A DNA stretch of 64,000 nt, from positions 62,001 through 126,000 of the forward strand of contig NZ_JAQTZU010000003.1 of the NCBI RefSeq assembly GCF_028687615.1, written 5' to 3'. Shown one piece after another: positions 15,941 through 23,946 of the stretch. The notes under the pieces are model-generated. The model saw only the letters and a program-made list of their open reading frames with translations. It was not told the origin of the DNA and did not search any database. The stretch is from Methylovulum sp. GTDB lineage: Bacteria > Pseudomonadota > Gammaproteobacteria > Methylococcales > Methylomonadaceae. Position numbers and translations under genes: made by a program. How positions within the stretch are numbered: position 1 is the first letter of the stretch; every line of letters begins with the position of its first letter.

Positions 15941-16627
15941 ATGAATATGAGCATCCGCATACTGCTAGTTGACGACCACGCCATTGTCCGTGCCGGCTAC
16001 CGTGCCTTGCTGGCAAAACAGCCCGGTTTGGAGGTGGTCGCCGAAGCTGCCGATGGCAACCAGGCTTACCAGCAGTTCAAAGATTGCCAGCCCGATGTGG
16101 TCATCACCGACCTCAGCTTGCCTGGCATCAGTGGCCTGGAAGTGATTGCCCGTATCAAACAACGCGATGCCAAAGCCAAGATTTTAGTGTTCAGCATGCA
16201 CCAGAATCCCAGTTTTGCGATGCAGGCAACCCGCGCCGGCGCCTTGGGTTATGTCACCAAAAGCAGCCCGCCGGAAGTCTTGCTACGCGCCATCCACGAA
16301 GTCCATGCAGGCCGCCATAGCTTAAGCGCGGACATCGCCCAAGCCTTGGCAATGGCGCAACTCGGCACGGAACGCGTGGCCTTGGACAGCTTGACTGGGC
16401 GCGAATTTGAAATCCTGCGTCTATTGGTCGAGGCAAAAAGCACCGAAGACATCGCGCAAACCCTCAATATCAGCCCGAAAACCGTGGCTAACAGCCATTA
16501 TCTGATCAAGCGCAAATTGGGCGTGGGCAGTGACATTGAATTGACACGGCTGGCGATACGTTTGCAGGTGGTGAATTTGTTGGAGTTGGCGGGTTCCGCT
16601 GGCGATGTCGGGGAAATTGCTTTATGA
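15941..16627 (+). CDS. Response regulator, NarL/LuxR type
   Basis: About 228 residues. The receiver domain has acidic residues LLVDDHAIVRAGY, the phospho-acceptor aspartate in DVVITDLSLPG (Asp57 from this start), a switch Ser (FSMHQ) and Lys (YVTKSS). A LuxR-type helix-turn-helix follows: LTGREFEILRLLVEAKSTED then LNISPKTVANSHYLIKRKL. The ATG at 15941 or 15947 (MNMSIRIL) is preferred because receiver homology begins there; longer frames would start inside the hairpin at 15873-15938. It forms a two-component system with the kinase upstream. Targets unknown. Confidence 0.88.
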   Translation: MNMSIRILLVDDHAIVRAGYRALLAKQPGLEVVAEAADGNQAYQQFKDCQPDVVITDLSLPGISGLEVIARIKQRDAKAKILVFSMHQNPSFAMQATRAGALGYVTKSSPPEVLLRAIHEVHAGRHSLSADIAQALAMAQLGTERVALDSLTGREFEILRLLVEAKSTEDIAQTLNISPKTVANSHYLIKRKLGVGSDIELTRLAIRLQVVNLLELAGSAGDVGEIAL

Positions 16628-16869
16628 ATGCCCGGTAATTTAGATGGGCTTGGGCGGCTTGGCTTGCCCGGCAACAGACAAGCCTGCTTGCCACCCTAAT
16701 CCGCCGTTTGCGATGTAGCTTATGAACTTGAATCCAATTTGGAAAAAAGGGATTTTTCAACTGGGCATTTTTTCACGCCCGGCCTGCTGACAAGCGTTGT
16801 TAGTTCAGCAAATTAGTAAAAACTATAATAAGATAGCCAGAGTTTTAACCCCGCCGGAGGCTTAATGTC

Positions 16870-17214
16870 ATGCTTCGTCTTATTATTTTGATTTTTATTG
16901 TTTTTCCTGCGCTGGCGATGGCAGAGGATGAGCGTCCGCCCAATCTTGAAGCCGTGCCTGAGGTTCCTGCACCGCCGCCACCGATCCAAGACGGTGAAAA
17001 CATGGAACCTGAAATCACCATCTTGCGTAGCGGCAAAAAAATCATCCAGGAATACCGCCGGGGCGGACGGGTCTATATGGTCAAAATTGTCCCCGATATT
17101 GGCCCTGCGTATTATTTCCTCGACAACAATGGCGATGGCCTGTTTGACGCCCGCAACAGTGATCCAAACCGGGGCAGTTATGTCAATTTGTGGAAATTGT
17201 TTGAGTGGAATTAA
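16870..17214 (+). CDS. DUF2782 domain protein, exported
   Basis: A 114-residue protein with a signal peptide (MLRLIILIFIVFPALAMA, then EDERPP). The mature part has a proline-rich spacer (PEVPAPPPPIQDG) and the DUF2782 core EITILRSGKKIIQEYRRGG..YMVKIVPDIGPAYYFLDNNG. Function unknown; the family is common in Gammaproteobacteria. GGAGG at 16856-16860 gives good spacing for the ATG at 16870, and a TATAAT box lies at 16824-16829. The stop codon abuts the 300-bp inverted-repeat element at 17211. Confidence 0.8.
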   Translation: MLRLIILIFIVFPALAMAEDERPPNLEAVPEVPAPPPPIQDGENMEPEITILRSGKKIIQEYRRGGRVYMVKIVPDIGPAYYFLDNNGDGLFDARNSDPNRGSYVNLWKLFEWN

Positions 17215-17510
17215 TTAACTGATGTTACGCACGACTTTTTTTGTCCACGACCCGTAGAGCGCGAAGCGAAAAACACGAAAAAGCACGAAAGGTTCTTGAG
17301 CATTTATTTGTTTTTGATTGGTCGGGGGCGGGATGGGGGCGCCGTGGCACCTACTGTTGGAACAAATCCGCTCCGGCTTGCGCTAAAAAGCGAAAAAAGG
17401 CTAGGGGGGCATTTCAAGTTGCCGCTTATTTTTGCTCACGAAGGCGTTGGTGAGTTTTTTTTCGTGCTTTTCGTGCTTTTCGTGGACAATGCGTAACATC
17501 AGTTAATTAA
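17211..17510. mobile_element. 300-bp inverted-repeat (MITE-like) element
   Basis: The two ends are perfect reverse complements over 21 bp, starting TTAATTAACTGATG on the left and ending CATCAGTTAATTAA on the right. Shortly inside, TTGTCCACGA pairs with TCGTGGACAA, and GAAAAACACG-like and CGTGCTTTTCGTG stretches pair further in. TTAATTAA is itself palindromic, so it can be read either as part of the ends or as an 8-bp target duplication around a 284-bp element (17219-17502). It fills the space between the DUF2782 gene and moxR. Short open frames inside it look spurious. Confidence 0.7.
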
Positions 17511-17534
17511 ACCGCGAACTATGTCGGGCACCCC

Positions 17535-18440
17535 ATGCACAACGCCATCCAACAATTGTTAAATTCCGCCAACCAGATCATTCTTGGCAAAGACCATAAA
17601 ATCCGCCTGGCTCTCTGTTGCCTGTTGGCGCGGGGGCATTTGTTGATTGAAGATATTCCCGGCGTCGGCAAAACCACGCTGGCCCATACGCTGGCAAAAT
17701 TGTTGGGCCTGCATTACCAGCGCATCCAATTCACCAGTGACATCTTACCTGCCGATATTCTTGGCGCATCGGTGTTTGACAGTGCCAATAACACGTTTAA
17801 ATTTCATCCCGGCCCTGTCTTTAACCAAATGGTGCTCGCCGATGAAGTCAACCGCGCCACACCCAAAGCCCAAAGCGCGTTGCTGGAAGCGATGGAAGAA
17901 CAGCAAGTCACGGTGGAAGGCCAAACTTATCCTTTACCCACGCCTTTTTTTGTCATCGCCACGCAAAATCCGTCGCATCAAATCGGCACCTTCCCCTTGC
18001 CGGAATCCCAGCTCGACCGGTTTTTGATGCGTATTGAACTAGGCTATCCCGACCACGCCGCCGAACGCGCCTTATTGGCGGGCCAAAGCCGCCAGTATTT
18101 GCTGGAATCCCTGGTGGTACAATTGCCGCCGCAACAATTGCAAGCGATCCAGCACGCCGTGACCGACATCCATGTCTCACCGGCCTTGCTGGATTATTGC
18201 CAAGCCCTGATCAACTTTACCCGCACGTCGCCCGAATATCCTTGCGGCTTGTCGCCCCGTGGCGGTTTGGCCTTATTACGTGCCGCTAAAGCTTGGGCGT
18301 TGATGAACCAGCGTGATGCGGTGATTCCTGAAGACGTGCAAGCCGTCCTCGCCGCCGTCGCCGGACACCGTTTGCGGGCGGGTACTAGCCATTCCGAAGC
18401 CATCATCGCGCCGCTGTTAGAAAAGGTAGCCATTCATTGA
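17535..18440 (+). CDS. MoxR family AAA ATPase
   Basis: A 301-residue AAA+ ATPase of the MoxR group. It has Walker A (DIPGVGKTTLA), the family sequence RIQFTSDILPADILG, Walker B (LADEVNRATPKAQSALLEAM), sensor 1 (VIATQNP) and sensor 2/lid (SPRGGLALLRAAKAWAL). MoxR proteins act as chaperone-like ATPases together with DUF58 proteins. The next gene, DUF58, overlaps its stop. Despite the name this subgroup does not imply methanol oxidation. Confidence 0.9.
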   Translation: MHNAIQQLLNSANQIILGKDHKIRLALCCLLARGHLLIEDIPGVGKTTLAHTLAKLLGLHYQRIQFTSDILPADILGASVFDSANNTFKFHPGPVFNQMVLADEVNRATPKAQSALLEAMEEQQVTVEGQTYPLPTPFFVIATQNPSHQIGTFPLPESQLDRFLMRIELGYPDHAAERALLAGQSRQYLLESLVVQLPPQQLQAIQHAVTDIHVSPALLDYCQALINFTRTSPEYPCGLSPRGGLALLRAAKAWALMNQRDAVIPEDVQAVLAAVAGHRLRAGTSHSEAIIAPLLEKVAIH

Positions 18441-19384
18441 GTCCGCTGAGTCTTAAGGAACGCATCAAAGCCCATCGTTTTTTTGCGGGCGAAAAAGCCA
18501 CCGATGAGCAGCCCATGATGTTGACGCACCGGCTCATTTTTATACTGCCGACCCAACGCGGCCTAGGTTTTGCCGTCCTCGTCGTACTATTGTTTTTGAT
18601 CGCGTTTGTCTACAACAACAACCTCGCGTATTTATTGACGTTTTTGATCGCGAGCGTGTTCTTCGTCACCATTTTGCATAGCTTCAAATCCCTGTCAGGA
18701 TTGCTGGTACAGCCAGGACAAGCCAAACCGGTATTTGCCGGAAGCCCTGCCGGTTTCGACATTTATCTCGACAATCCATCAAACAACCCGCGCCAAAACT
18801 TGCAAATCACGCTGGAAAACACGGAAAGCGTGACCTTGCCTGCACACAGCAAAACCCAGGTCACGCTCTATTCGGCGACGAATAAACGCGGCTGGCATGA
18901 AGCCGGAAAAGTCACCGTCTCCAGCACTTATCCGTTGGGCCTGTTCCGGCCTTGGTCACCCATACGTTTTAATCTGAAAGTGTTGGTGTATCCCAAACCC
19001 GCCGCACAAGAAAGCCCGTTGCCAGAAACCGCTGCGGGCGAGTTCCGGCAAGGCTTTAGTAAAAGAGGCGCGGATGATTTTTATGGTATGCAGGAATATC
19101 AAGCCGGAGACCCGGTCAAACACATTCATTGGAAAGCCTACGCGAAAGGTTTGGGCTTATACAGCAAGCAATACGGCGGCGGCAATTCGGCACAAATCTG
19201 GCTGGATTATGGTTGCACCAGCGGACACGACACCGAACAACGCCTAAGCCAATTATGCCGTTGGGTGCTCGAAGCCGATCAGGCGGGGCTTAGTTATGGC
19301 TTTATCATGCCAGGTTTAAAGCTGTCGCCGGACAGCGGGACATTGCACACCCGCAAGTGTTTGGAGGCGTTGGCGTTGTTTTAG
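18437..19384 (+). CDS. DUF58 domain membrane protein
   Basis: A 315-residue protein with two N-terminal transmembrane helices (LGFAVLVVLLFLIAFVY, LAYLLTFLIASVFFVTIL), a beta-rich middle and the DUF58 motif DDFYGMQEYQAGDPVKHIHW (from RRGAD-type KRGADDF). It starts with TTG overlapping the moxR stop (TTGA). DUF58 proteins are the usual partners of MoxR and TgpA-type transglutaminases, here at 9355-11322 on the other strand. The molecular role is not settled. Confidence 0.87.
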   Translation: MSPLSLKERIKAHRFFAGEKATDEQPMMLTHRLIFILPTQRGLGFAVLVVLLFLIAFVYNNNLAYLLTFLIASVFFVTILHSFKSLSGLLVQPGQAKPVFAGSPAGFDIYLDNPSNNPRQNLQITLENTESVTLPAHSKTQVTLYSATNKRGWHEAGKVTVSSTYPLGLFRPWSPIRFNLKVLVYPKPAAQESPLPETAAGEFRQGFSKRGADDFYGMQEYQAGDPVKHIHWKAYAKGLGLYSKQYGGGNSAQIWLDYGCTSGHDTEQRLSQLCRWVLEADQAGLSYGFIMPGLKLSPDSGTLHTRKCLEALALF

Positions 19385-19423
19385 GTGTTTATATGGAAAA
19401 ATTGACTTGAAGAAAACCCAGAA

Positions 19424-19699
19424 TCAATCGTAGCTGTAATGCTTACGCAAAGGTTTGACGACTTCCCAATGGCTGTCCAGGCCCGCTGCAAACACCACCA
19501 GGTCGCCTGGTACGATGCGGACAGGTTCGCCGCCGACGGGAGTGACAATAATCTCGCCTTCCAAAATGTAAGCGGTTTCTGTTTCATCAAAATCTATTGG
19601 AAACGTCGAAATTTCTTTTTCCCAGATGGGCCAGCTTGCCACGCCTAAGGCTTGCAGGCGTTCTTCGCTAGGTTGGTGTTCAATTGTAATCAGGCTCAT
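19424..19699 (-). CDS. Cupin domain protein (DUF861/cupin_3)
   Basis: A 91-residue cupin. The core motifs are WPIWEKEISTFPIDFDETET, AYILEGEIIVTP and GDLVVFAAGLDSHWEV. Small cupin_3 proteins resemble ureidoglycolate hydrolase/EutQ-type cupins but have no fixed function. It is convergent with DUF58 and ends 39 bp away. Confidence 0.78.
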   Translation of the reverse strand: MSLITIEHQPSEERLQALGVASWPIWEKEISTFPIDFDETETAYILEGEIIVTPVGGEPVRIVPGDLVVFAAGLDSHWEVVKPLRKHYSYD

Positions 19700-19788
19700 G
19701 TTTTCCTTTAAATGCTTATTGATGGGAGGCGGATTCTAGCATTATTTACCGACAAACCGCCTAATCGCTTGCAAAAGCTTCTGTGCAT

Positions 19789-20292
19789 TCAATAAAGTTT
19801 CCCCACCCGGTCAAGATAAGTCAGGTACAAGCGGGTATCAAATTCGAACTGGTGGTAATCCGCTTCCATGTGCCCGCACAATTTATAAAAGGCTTTGTTG
19901 TGTTGTTTTTCGCGTAAATGCGCCAATTCATGCACGACGATCATCCTTAGAAATTCCAGCGGCGCATTTTTAAAAACCGCACCAATGCGGATTTCATGCT
20001 TGGCTTTCAAATTCCCGCCTTGCACTCTGGAGACAAACGTGTGCAATCCCAAGGCCTGATGCAGCACATCAATTTTGTCATCGTAGACCACTTTGCTAAG
20101 CGGATTGGATTGCCGGAGGAATTGGTTTTTCAAGTCTATGGCATAAGAATACAAGGCTTTGTCTGTTTTAAGTTCATGGCTGCGTGGATACTTTTTTAAC
20201 AACAGGCCGGCCAATTTATCGCTGTCGATCAATTTTTGCACTTGGTCTGTAACCGTTGCCGGGTAGCCGGATAAATATTTTAAGGTGTCCAT
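19789..20292 (-). CDS. YgjP/WLM-like M48-type metallopeptidase
   Basis: About 167 residues with a zinc-protease motif in IVVHELAHLREKQHNKAFY (HELAH plus a distal His), typical of YgjP-like (DUF45) proteins. The preceding RIGAVFKNAPLEFLRMI fits the same family. The ATG at 20290-20292 was chosen because the 10-residue extension would need a TTG start and shows no conserved content. Stand-alone gene; substrate unknown. Confidence 0.72.
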   Translation of the reverse strand: MDTLKYLSGYPATVTDQVQKLIDSDKLAGLLLKKYPRSHELKTDKALYSYAIDLKNQFLRQSNPLSKVVYDDKIDVLHQALGLHTFVSRVQGGNLKAKHEIRIGAVFKNAPLEFLRMIVVHELAHLREKQHNKAFYKLCGHMEADYHQFEFDTRLYLTYLDRVGKLY

Positions 20293-20550
20293 TGTATTCT
20301 GGTAAATGGTTGTCCAAGGCAATGAAGGATATTGTAAAGATGGATTATAGCCAAGCCCGGTTGTTTAAAGAACAATTCAAGAAAGGCGGGTTAGGATTTA
20401 TGCCCACCTACAATCTGCGATGAATCTACTGGCAATGTTTTTTGGAAGTCCATCAAAATCAATTCCAACACGGTTTCATTTGACCTTCCCACCTAGCCTA
20501 GCCTAACATCGCCCTCCTTAAACCTATTTGCATTAGCGGAGCCAACAGCC

Positions 20551-21405
20551 ATGACCACCCCACCCGGCAAACTTTATGTAGTGGCCACGCCTATCGGCAA
20601 TCTGGGCGATATGACGTTCAGGGCGGTCGCCACGCTTAAGGAAGTCGGCCTGATTGCCGCCGAGGACACCCGCCATGTGAAAATGCTGTTGCAGCATTAT
20701 GGCATCAGCAACAAGCTCGTGTCCTTGCATCAGCATAATGAAGATAAAGCCTCGCAAATGCTGTTGGATAAGTTGCGCGAAGGCTTGTCGATAGCCTTGG
20801 TCTCCGATGCCGGAACGCCGTTGCTCAGCGATCCGGGTATGCCGTTGGTCAAGCTGGTCAAAGACGCCGGGTTGGATGTCGTGCCGATTCCTGGCGCGTG
20901 TGCGTTGATTACGGCTTTGTCGGCGGCGGGTTTGCCGGTCAGCCAGTTTACGTTTGAAGGCTTCGCGCCACGGACTTCGTCAGCGCGTAAGGCGTTTTTC
21001 AGCGAACGCGCCTTGAGTCCCGTCACTTGGGTGATTTATGAATCCAGCCACCGCATTCTGGCTTGTTTGCAGGATATGGCCGCCGTGTTGCCGTTGGATA
21101 GGGAAATTGTCATCGCGCGTGAGTTGACCAAACTGCATGAAACCATCGTCAAAACCACTCTGGCAAACGCGGTGGAATTGGTCGGAAACGACGAGAACAT
21201 GCGCAAAGGCGAGTTTGTCGTGATAGTCGATGGTGCGGTGCTTGAGAAAACAGAACAGGAAGTTACACCTGAGCAATTGAAAGTCCTCAGTATTTTGCTG
21301 AAAGAATGCCCGCTTAAAACCGCTGTGGCTTTGGCGGTGGAAATAACGGGCGGAAGAAAAAAATTGCTGTATCAGGCGGCATTGGATATGCAGGATGCGG
21401 AATAA
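20551..21405 (+). CDS. rsmI: 16S rRNA (cytidine1402-2'-O)-methyltransferase
   Basis: A 284-residue SAM-dependent methyltransferase of the tetrapyrrole-methylase fold. It shows KLYVVATPIGNLGDMTFRA, AEDTRHVKMLLQHY, ALVSDAGTPLLSDPG and VPIPGACALITALSAAGLP. RsmI 2'-O-methylates C1402 in the decoding centre of 16S rRNA, together with RsmH (22740), which adds the N4 methyl to the same base. It is placed directly before the RNase P RNA and the dcw cluster, as in many Gammaproteobacteria. Length is normal. Confidence 0.95.
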   Translation: MTTPPGKLYVVATPIGNLGDMTFRAVATLKEVGLIAAEDTRHVKMLLQHYGISNKLVSLHQHNEDKASQMLLDKLREGLSIALVSDAGTPLLSDPGMPLVKLVKDAGLDVVPIPGACALITALSAAGLPVSQFTFEGFAPRTSSARKAFFSERALSPVTWVIYESSHRILACLQDMAAVLPLDREIVIARELTKLHETIVKTTLANAVELVGNDENMRKGEFVVIVDGAVLEKTEQEVTPEQLKVLSILLKECPLKTAVALAVEITGGRKKLLYQAALDMQDAE

Positions 21406-21469
21406 AAAACCTAAACACCCGCGCGGTTTTTGGTTTTACAGAAGTCATCCGCCATCCTGCGCGTGACTG

Positions 21470-21478
21470 TGATACACT
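21470..21478 (+). promoter_or_regulatory. Probable rnpB extended -10 promoter
   Basis: TGATACACT forms an extended -10 (TGnTACACT) 8 bases before the RNase P RNA start inferred from its P1 helix. No good -35 is visible, which is usual with extended -10 promoters. Confidence 0.45.
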
Positions 21479-21485
21479 AATGGAT

Positions 21486-21838
21486 GGAAGAGTCGACTGA
21501 GCAGTCGCTGTTTCATCCTTGAGATGAAATGGAGGAAAGTCCGGGCTCCATTGGGCAGGGTGCCAGGTAACGCCTGGGAGGTGTGAACCTACGGAAAGTG
21601 CCGCAGAAAATAAACCGCCTGTCAGTAGATCGGTAAGGGTGAAAAGGTGCGGTAAGAGCGCACCGCGCAACTGGTAACAGGAGTGGCATGGTAAACCCCA
21701 CCCGGAGCAAGATCAAATAGAGGGACAGACGCGTGGCCCGCGCGGTCCCTGGGTAGATTGCTTGAGCTGCAAGGTGACTTGCAGCCTAGATGAATGGCTG
21801 TTCTCGACAGAACCCGGCTTACAGGTCGACTCTTTCTT
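21486..21838 (+). ncRNA. rnpB: RNase P RNA, bacterial class A
   Basis: Catalytic RNA that matures tRNA 5' ends. The 5' GAAGAGTCGAC (21487-21497) pairs with GTCGACTCTTTC (21825-21836) as helix P1. The universal GAGGAAAGTCCGGGCTCC lies at about 21531-21548, and ACAGAACCCGGCTTACAG near the 3' end forms the P4 partner. AGAGGGACAGA-type and GGTAAGGGTGAAAAGGTG segments in the middle are also typical. The length of about 350 nt is normal. It lies between rsmI and mraZ. Exact ends are set by the P1 pairing and could shift by a few bases. Confidence 0.95.
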
Positions 21839-22113
21839 CTTACTAGCGTTTTCGCGCTTTTTTATGGCAAGCCTTGTGATGTATTAACATCCGCAACGGT
21901 AAAACACACTTTTTTTCGCATCCCCAATATCGTAAGTAAATCTTTGACATCCCGGCAAAACTTGCCACATTTCCAGAGCACCCCGCAACCACATCATCCA
22001 CTTTATTGATAAATCGTAATATTTATCATGCCCGCTTCCCTATTGCCTGCGCTTTCCCCTCCTATGGTTTGTAAGTTATTGTCAAGAAAGCAACATTTTA
22101 ACTAAAAACCTTC
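21839..22113. other. Intergenic region between rnpB and the mra promoter
   Basis: AT-rich, with no convincing gene. A short plus-strand frame (21794-22009) begins inside rnpB and has no ribosome-binding site or recognisable content. I see no strong terminator hairpin with a T-tract after rnpB, so some read-through into the dcw cluster is possible. Confidence 0.5.
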
Positions 22114-22142
22114 TTGACTAACGACCGATTGGATTCTATAGT
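22114..22142 (+). promoter_or_regulatory. Sigma70 promoter of the dcw cluster (Pmra-like)
   Basis: The -35 TTGACT (22114-22119) and -10 TATAGT (22137-22142) are separated by 17 bp, close to the ideal. Transcription would start near 22149, leaving a leader of about 65 nt before mraZ. This is the expected place for the main promoter of mraZ and the genes behind it. Confidence 0.75.
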
Positions 22143-22184
22143 GCGCCTAAATATGGAGAAAAGTGGAATAAACTTGTAAAAAAA

Positions 22185-22207
22185 TGGATTTTTTGGGGAA
22201 TCTGGGG
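22185..22207 (+). promoter_or_regulatory. Candidate MraZ operator repeats
   Basis: TGGAT (22185), TGGGG (22194) and TGGGG (22203) repeat every 9 bp just upstream of mraZ. MraZ is known to bind TGGGN direct repeats in its own promoter region, in E. coli with a 10-bp period. The 9-bp spacing and the weak first box make this a candidate only. Confidence 0.4.
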
Positions 22208-22213
22208 TGATTT

Positions 22214-22681
22214 TTGTTTCGCGGCATCAGCTCAATCAATCTTGACGACAAAGGGCGTGTTGCCATTCCGACGCGTTATCGGGACACCTTGCAACAATGT
22301 TGTCAACGCCAAATGATCGTCACCGTCGCCGTCAATGAGCGATGCACGGGCGAGAGCGGTTGCTTGTGGCTATATCCTTTGCCGGAGTGGGAGAAACTCG
22401 AACAAACTATCATTCAATTACCTACCTTAAATAAAGCAGCAAACAAACTCAGACGATTTCTTATCGGAAATGCCACAGAATGTGAAATGGATAGCCAGGG
22501 GCGTTTGTTGTTGCCTGAAAAGCTTAGAAGTTTTGCGGCGATGGATAAAAAAATCATGCTAGTCGGCCAACTCAACAAGTTTGAAATATGGAGCGAAACC
22601 GCCTGGATCGCGAAAGAACAGGACTGGGTGGACAGCAATGATAACGAAGGCGTTGAAGAATTAGGGTCGTTGTCTTTTTAG
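22214..22681 (+). CDS. mraZ: Transcriptional regulator MraZ
   Basis: A 155-residue AbrB-fold protein of the MraZ family. The N-terminal MFRGISSINLDDKGRVAIP and the second repeat ECEMDSQGRLLLPEKLR carry the paired DxKGR/DxQGR-type motifs. MraZ binds DNA upstream of the dcw operon and can repress it. The start is TTG at 22214: the conserved MFRG sequence begins there and no in-frame ATG fits. GGGGTGA just upstream may serve for ribosome binding and overlaps the candidate operator, so self-binding could also affect translation. Confidence 0.93.
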   Translation: MFRGISSINLDDKGRVAIPTRYRDTLQQCCQRQMIVTVAVNERCTGESGCLWLYPLPEWEKLEQTIIQLPTLNKAANKLRRFLIGNATECEMDSQGRLLLPEKLRSFAAMDKKIMLVGQLNKFEIWSETAWIAKEQDWVDSNDNEGVEELGSLSF

Positions 22682-22739
22682 GTTGTCTTTTTAAGAAACC
22701 GTCTTTTTAAAACGATTTAAAACTAGAGGGGCGGGGTAA

Positions 22740-23666
22740 GTGGAACATTTGCCTGTCATGTTGGCGGAAGTGTTGGATCAATTGGCAATCAAAGAAGACG
22801 GCCTTTATGTGGATTGTACCTTTGGGCGTGGCGGGCATAGCCGGGGAATTTTAGCGTGCCTGGGTGAAGCTGGTCGGTTGCTGGCGTTAGACAGGGATCC
22901 GGGCGCCATCCACTCGGTATACGCCCGCCAGTTACAAGACGATAAACGCTTCACGTTAATCCACGGCTGTTTTTCAGAACTGAAAACCATCGCCAGCGAC
23001 GCACAGATCATCGGCAAGGTTGATGGCCTGTTGCTTGACATAGGCGTGTCATCGCCACAACTGGATGATCCCGAACGGGGTTTTAGCTTTTTGCATGATG
23101 GCCCCTTGGACATGCGCATGGACTGTTCCAGTGGGTTGTCGGCGGCACAATGGCTGGCGCAAGTGGCTGAGCAAGAACTGGTCGAGGTATTGTTTACTTA
23201 CGGTGAAGAACGCTTCGCACGGCGCATCGCCAGGGCAGTGCTTGATCAACGTAAATTGTCGCCGATCACAACGACCAGGCAATTGGCAAAATTGATTGAA
23301 GACGCGGTTCCGGTCAGGGAAAAACACAAACATCCGGCGACCCGTGCTTTTCAAGCGATACGGATAAAAATCAACAATGAGCTGGAAGAACTCAAAACCG
23401 TTCTGGAGCAGGCCGTGGAATTGTTGAAACCTGGGGGACGGTTGGTCGTGATTTCTTTCCATTCGCTCGAAGACAGGATAGTCAAACGGTTTTTCCGCGA
23501 CGAATCCGGCGCTAAATACAATCCAGGCAAATTTCCTGTCAAGGAAGCCGATATTGCCCAAGGGGTGTTGAAAAAAATGCGCATAGCTGTAAAGGCCGGG
23601 GCGGAGGAAGTCTCCCGCAATCCCCGTGCGCGTAGCGCAGTCCTGCGTGTTAGCGAGAAAATTTAA
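22740..23666 (+). CDS. rsmH: 16S rRNA (cytosine1402-N4)-methyltransferase
   Basis: A 308-residue methyltransferase starting with GTG: HLPVMLAEVLDQL, the SAM-binding YVDCTFGRGGHSRGIL, LLDIGVSSPQLDDPERGFSF and the C-terminal VVISFHSLEDRIVKRFF. It methylates N4 of C1402 in 16S rRNA, acting on the same base as RsmI. It is the second gene of the dcw cluster, immediately followed by ftsL. Confidence 0.95.
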   Translation: MEHLPVMLAEVLDQLAIKEDGLYVDCTFGRGGHSRGILACLGEAGRLLALDRDPGAIHSVYARQLQDDKRFTLIHGCFSELKTIASDAQIIGKVDGLLLDIGVSSPQLDDPERGFSFLHDGPLDMRMDCSSGLSAAQWLAQVAEQELVEVLFTYGEERFARRIARAVLDQRKLSPITTTRQLAKLIEDAVPVREKHKHPATRAFQAIRIKINNELEELKTVLEQAVELLKPGGRLVVISFHSLEDRIVKRFFRDESGAKYNPGKFPVKEADIAQGVLKKMRIAVKAGAEEVSRNPRARSAVLRVSEKI

Positions 23667-23939
23667 ATGGCGGCCTTGCGTATTTGGGGTATGGGCTTTT
23701 TGTTCATGGCACTGCTGGTGTCAGCCATCGCCGTGGTTTATTACCAATACCGGACACGGTTAATCTTCATTGAAATTCAGCGGCAGCAAAATGCGCTTGA
23801 CCAATACGAAATTGATTGGGGCAAGACACAGTTGGAGATCACGATGTTGCTGGAACAGAACCGCATCGAATCTGCCGCGCTCAATCAATTAAAGCTGGTC
23901 ATTCCAAAACACGAAGACATTATTTATCTCAAGCCTTAA
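23667..23939 (+). CDS. ftsL: Cell division protein FtsL
   Basis: A 90-residue bitopic protein: a short cytoplasmic start, one transmembrane helix (MGFLFMALLVSAIAVVYY) and a periplasmic coiled coil with heptads of Leu and Ile (IEIQRQQNALDQYEIDWGK). It starts directly after the rsmH stop. FtsL forms a complex with FtsB and FtsQ in the divisome and activates FtsWI. Sequence conservation is low in the family, so size, topology and position carry the call. Confidence 0.88.
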   Translation: MAALRIWGMGFLFMALLVSAIAVVYYQYRTRLIFIEIQRQQNALDQYEIDWGKTQLEITMLLEQNRIESAALNQLKLVIPKHEDIIYLKP

Positions 23940-23946
23940 TGCGACC

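Noticed and set aside
17241-17496. Small protein genes inside the 300-bp inverted-repeat element
   Set aside because: The frames come from low-complexity CGTGCTTTT repeats and have no ribosome-binding site or family resemblance.
17535-19384. Methanol dehydrogenase accessory genes (mox)
   Set aside because: The MoxR ATPase and DUF58 protein belong to the general MoxR-DUF58-TgpA group; no mxaF, xoxF or cytochrome gene is adjacent.
21794-22009. 71-residue plus-strand open frame after rnpB
   Set aside because: It begins inside the RNase P RNA, has no ribosome-binding site and no recognisable content.
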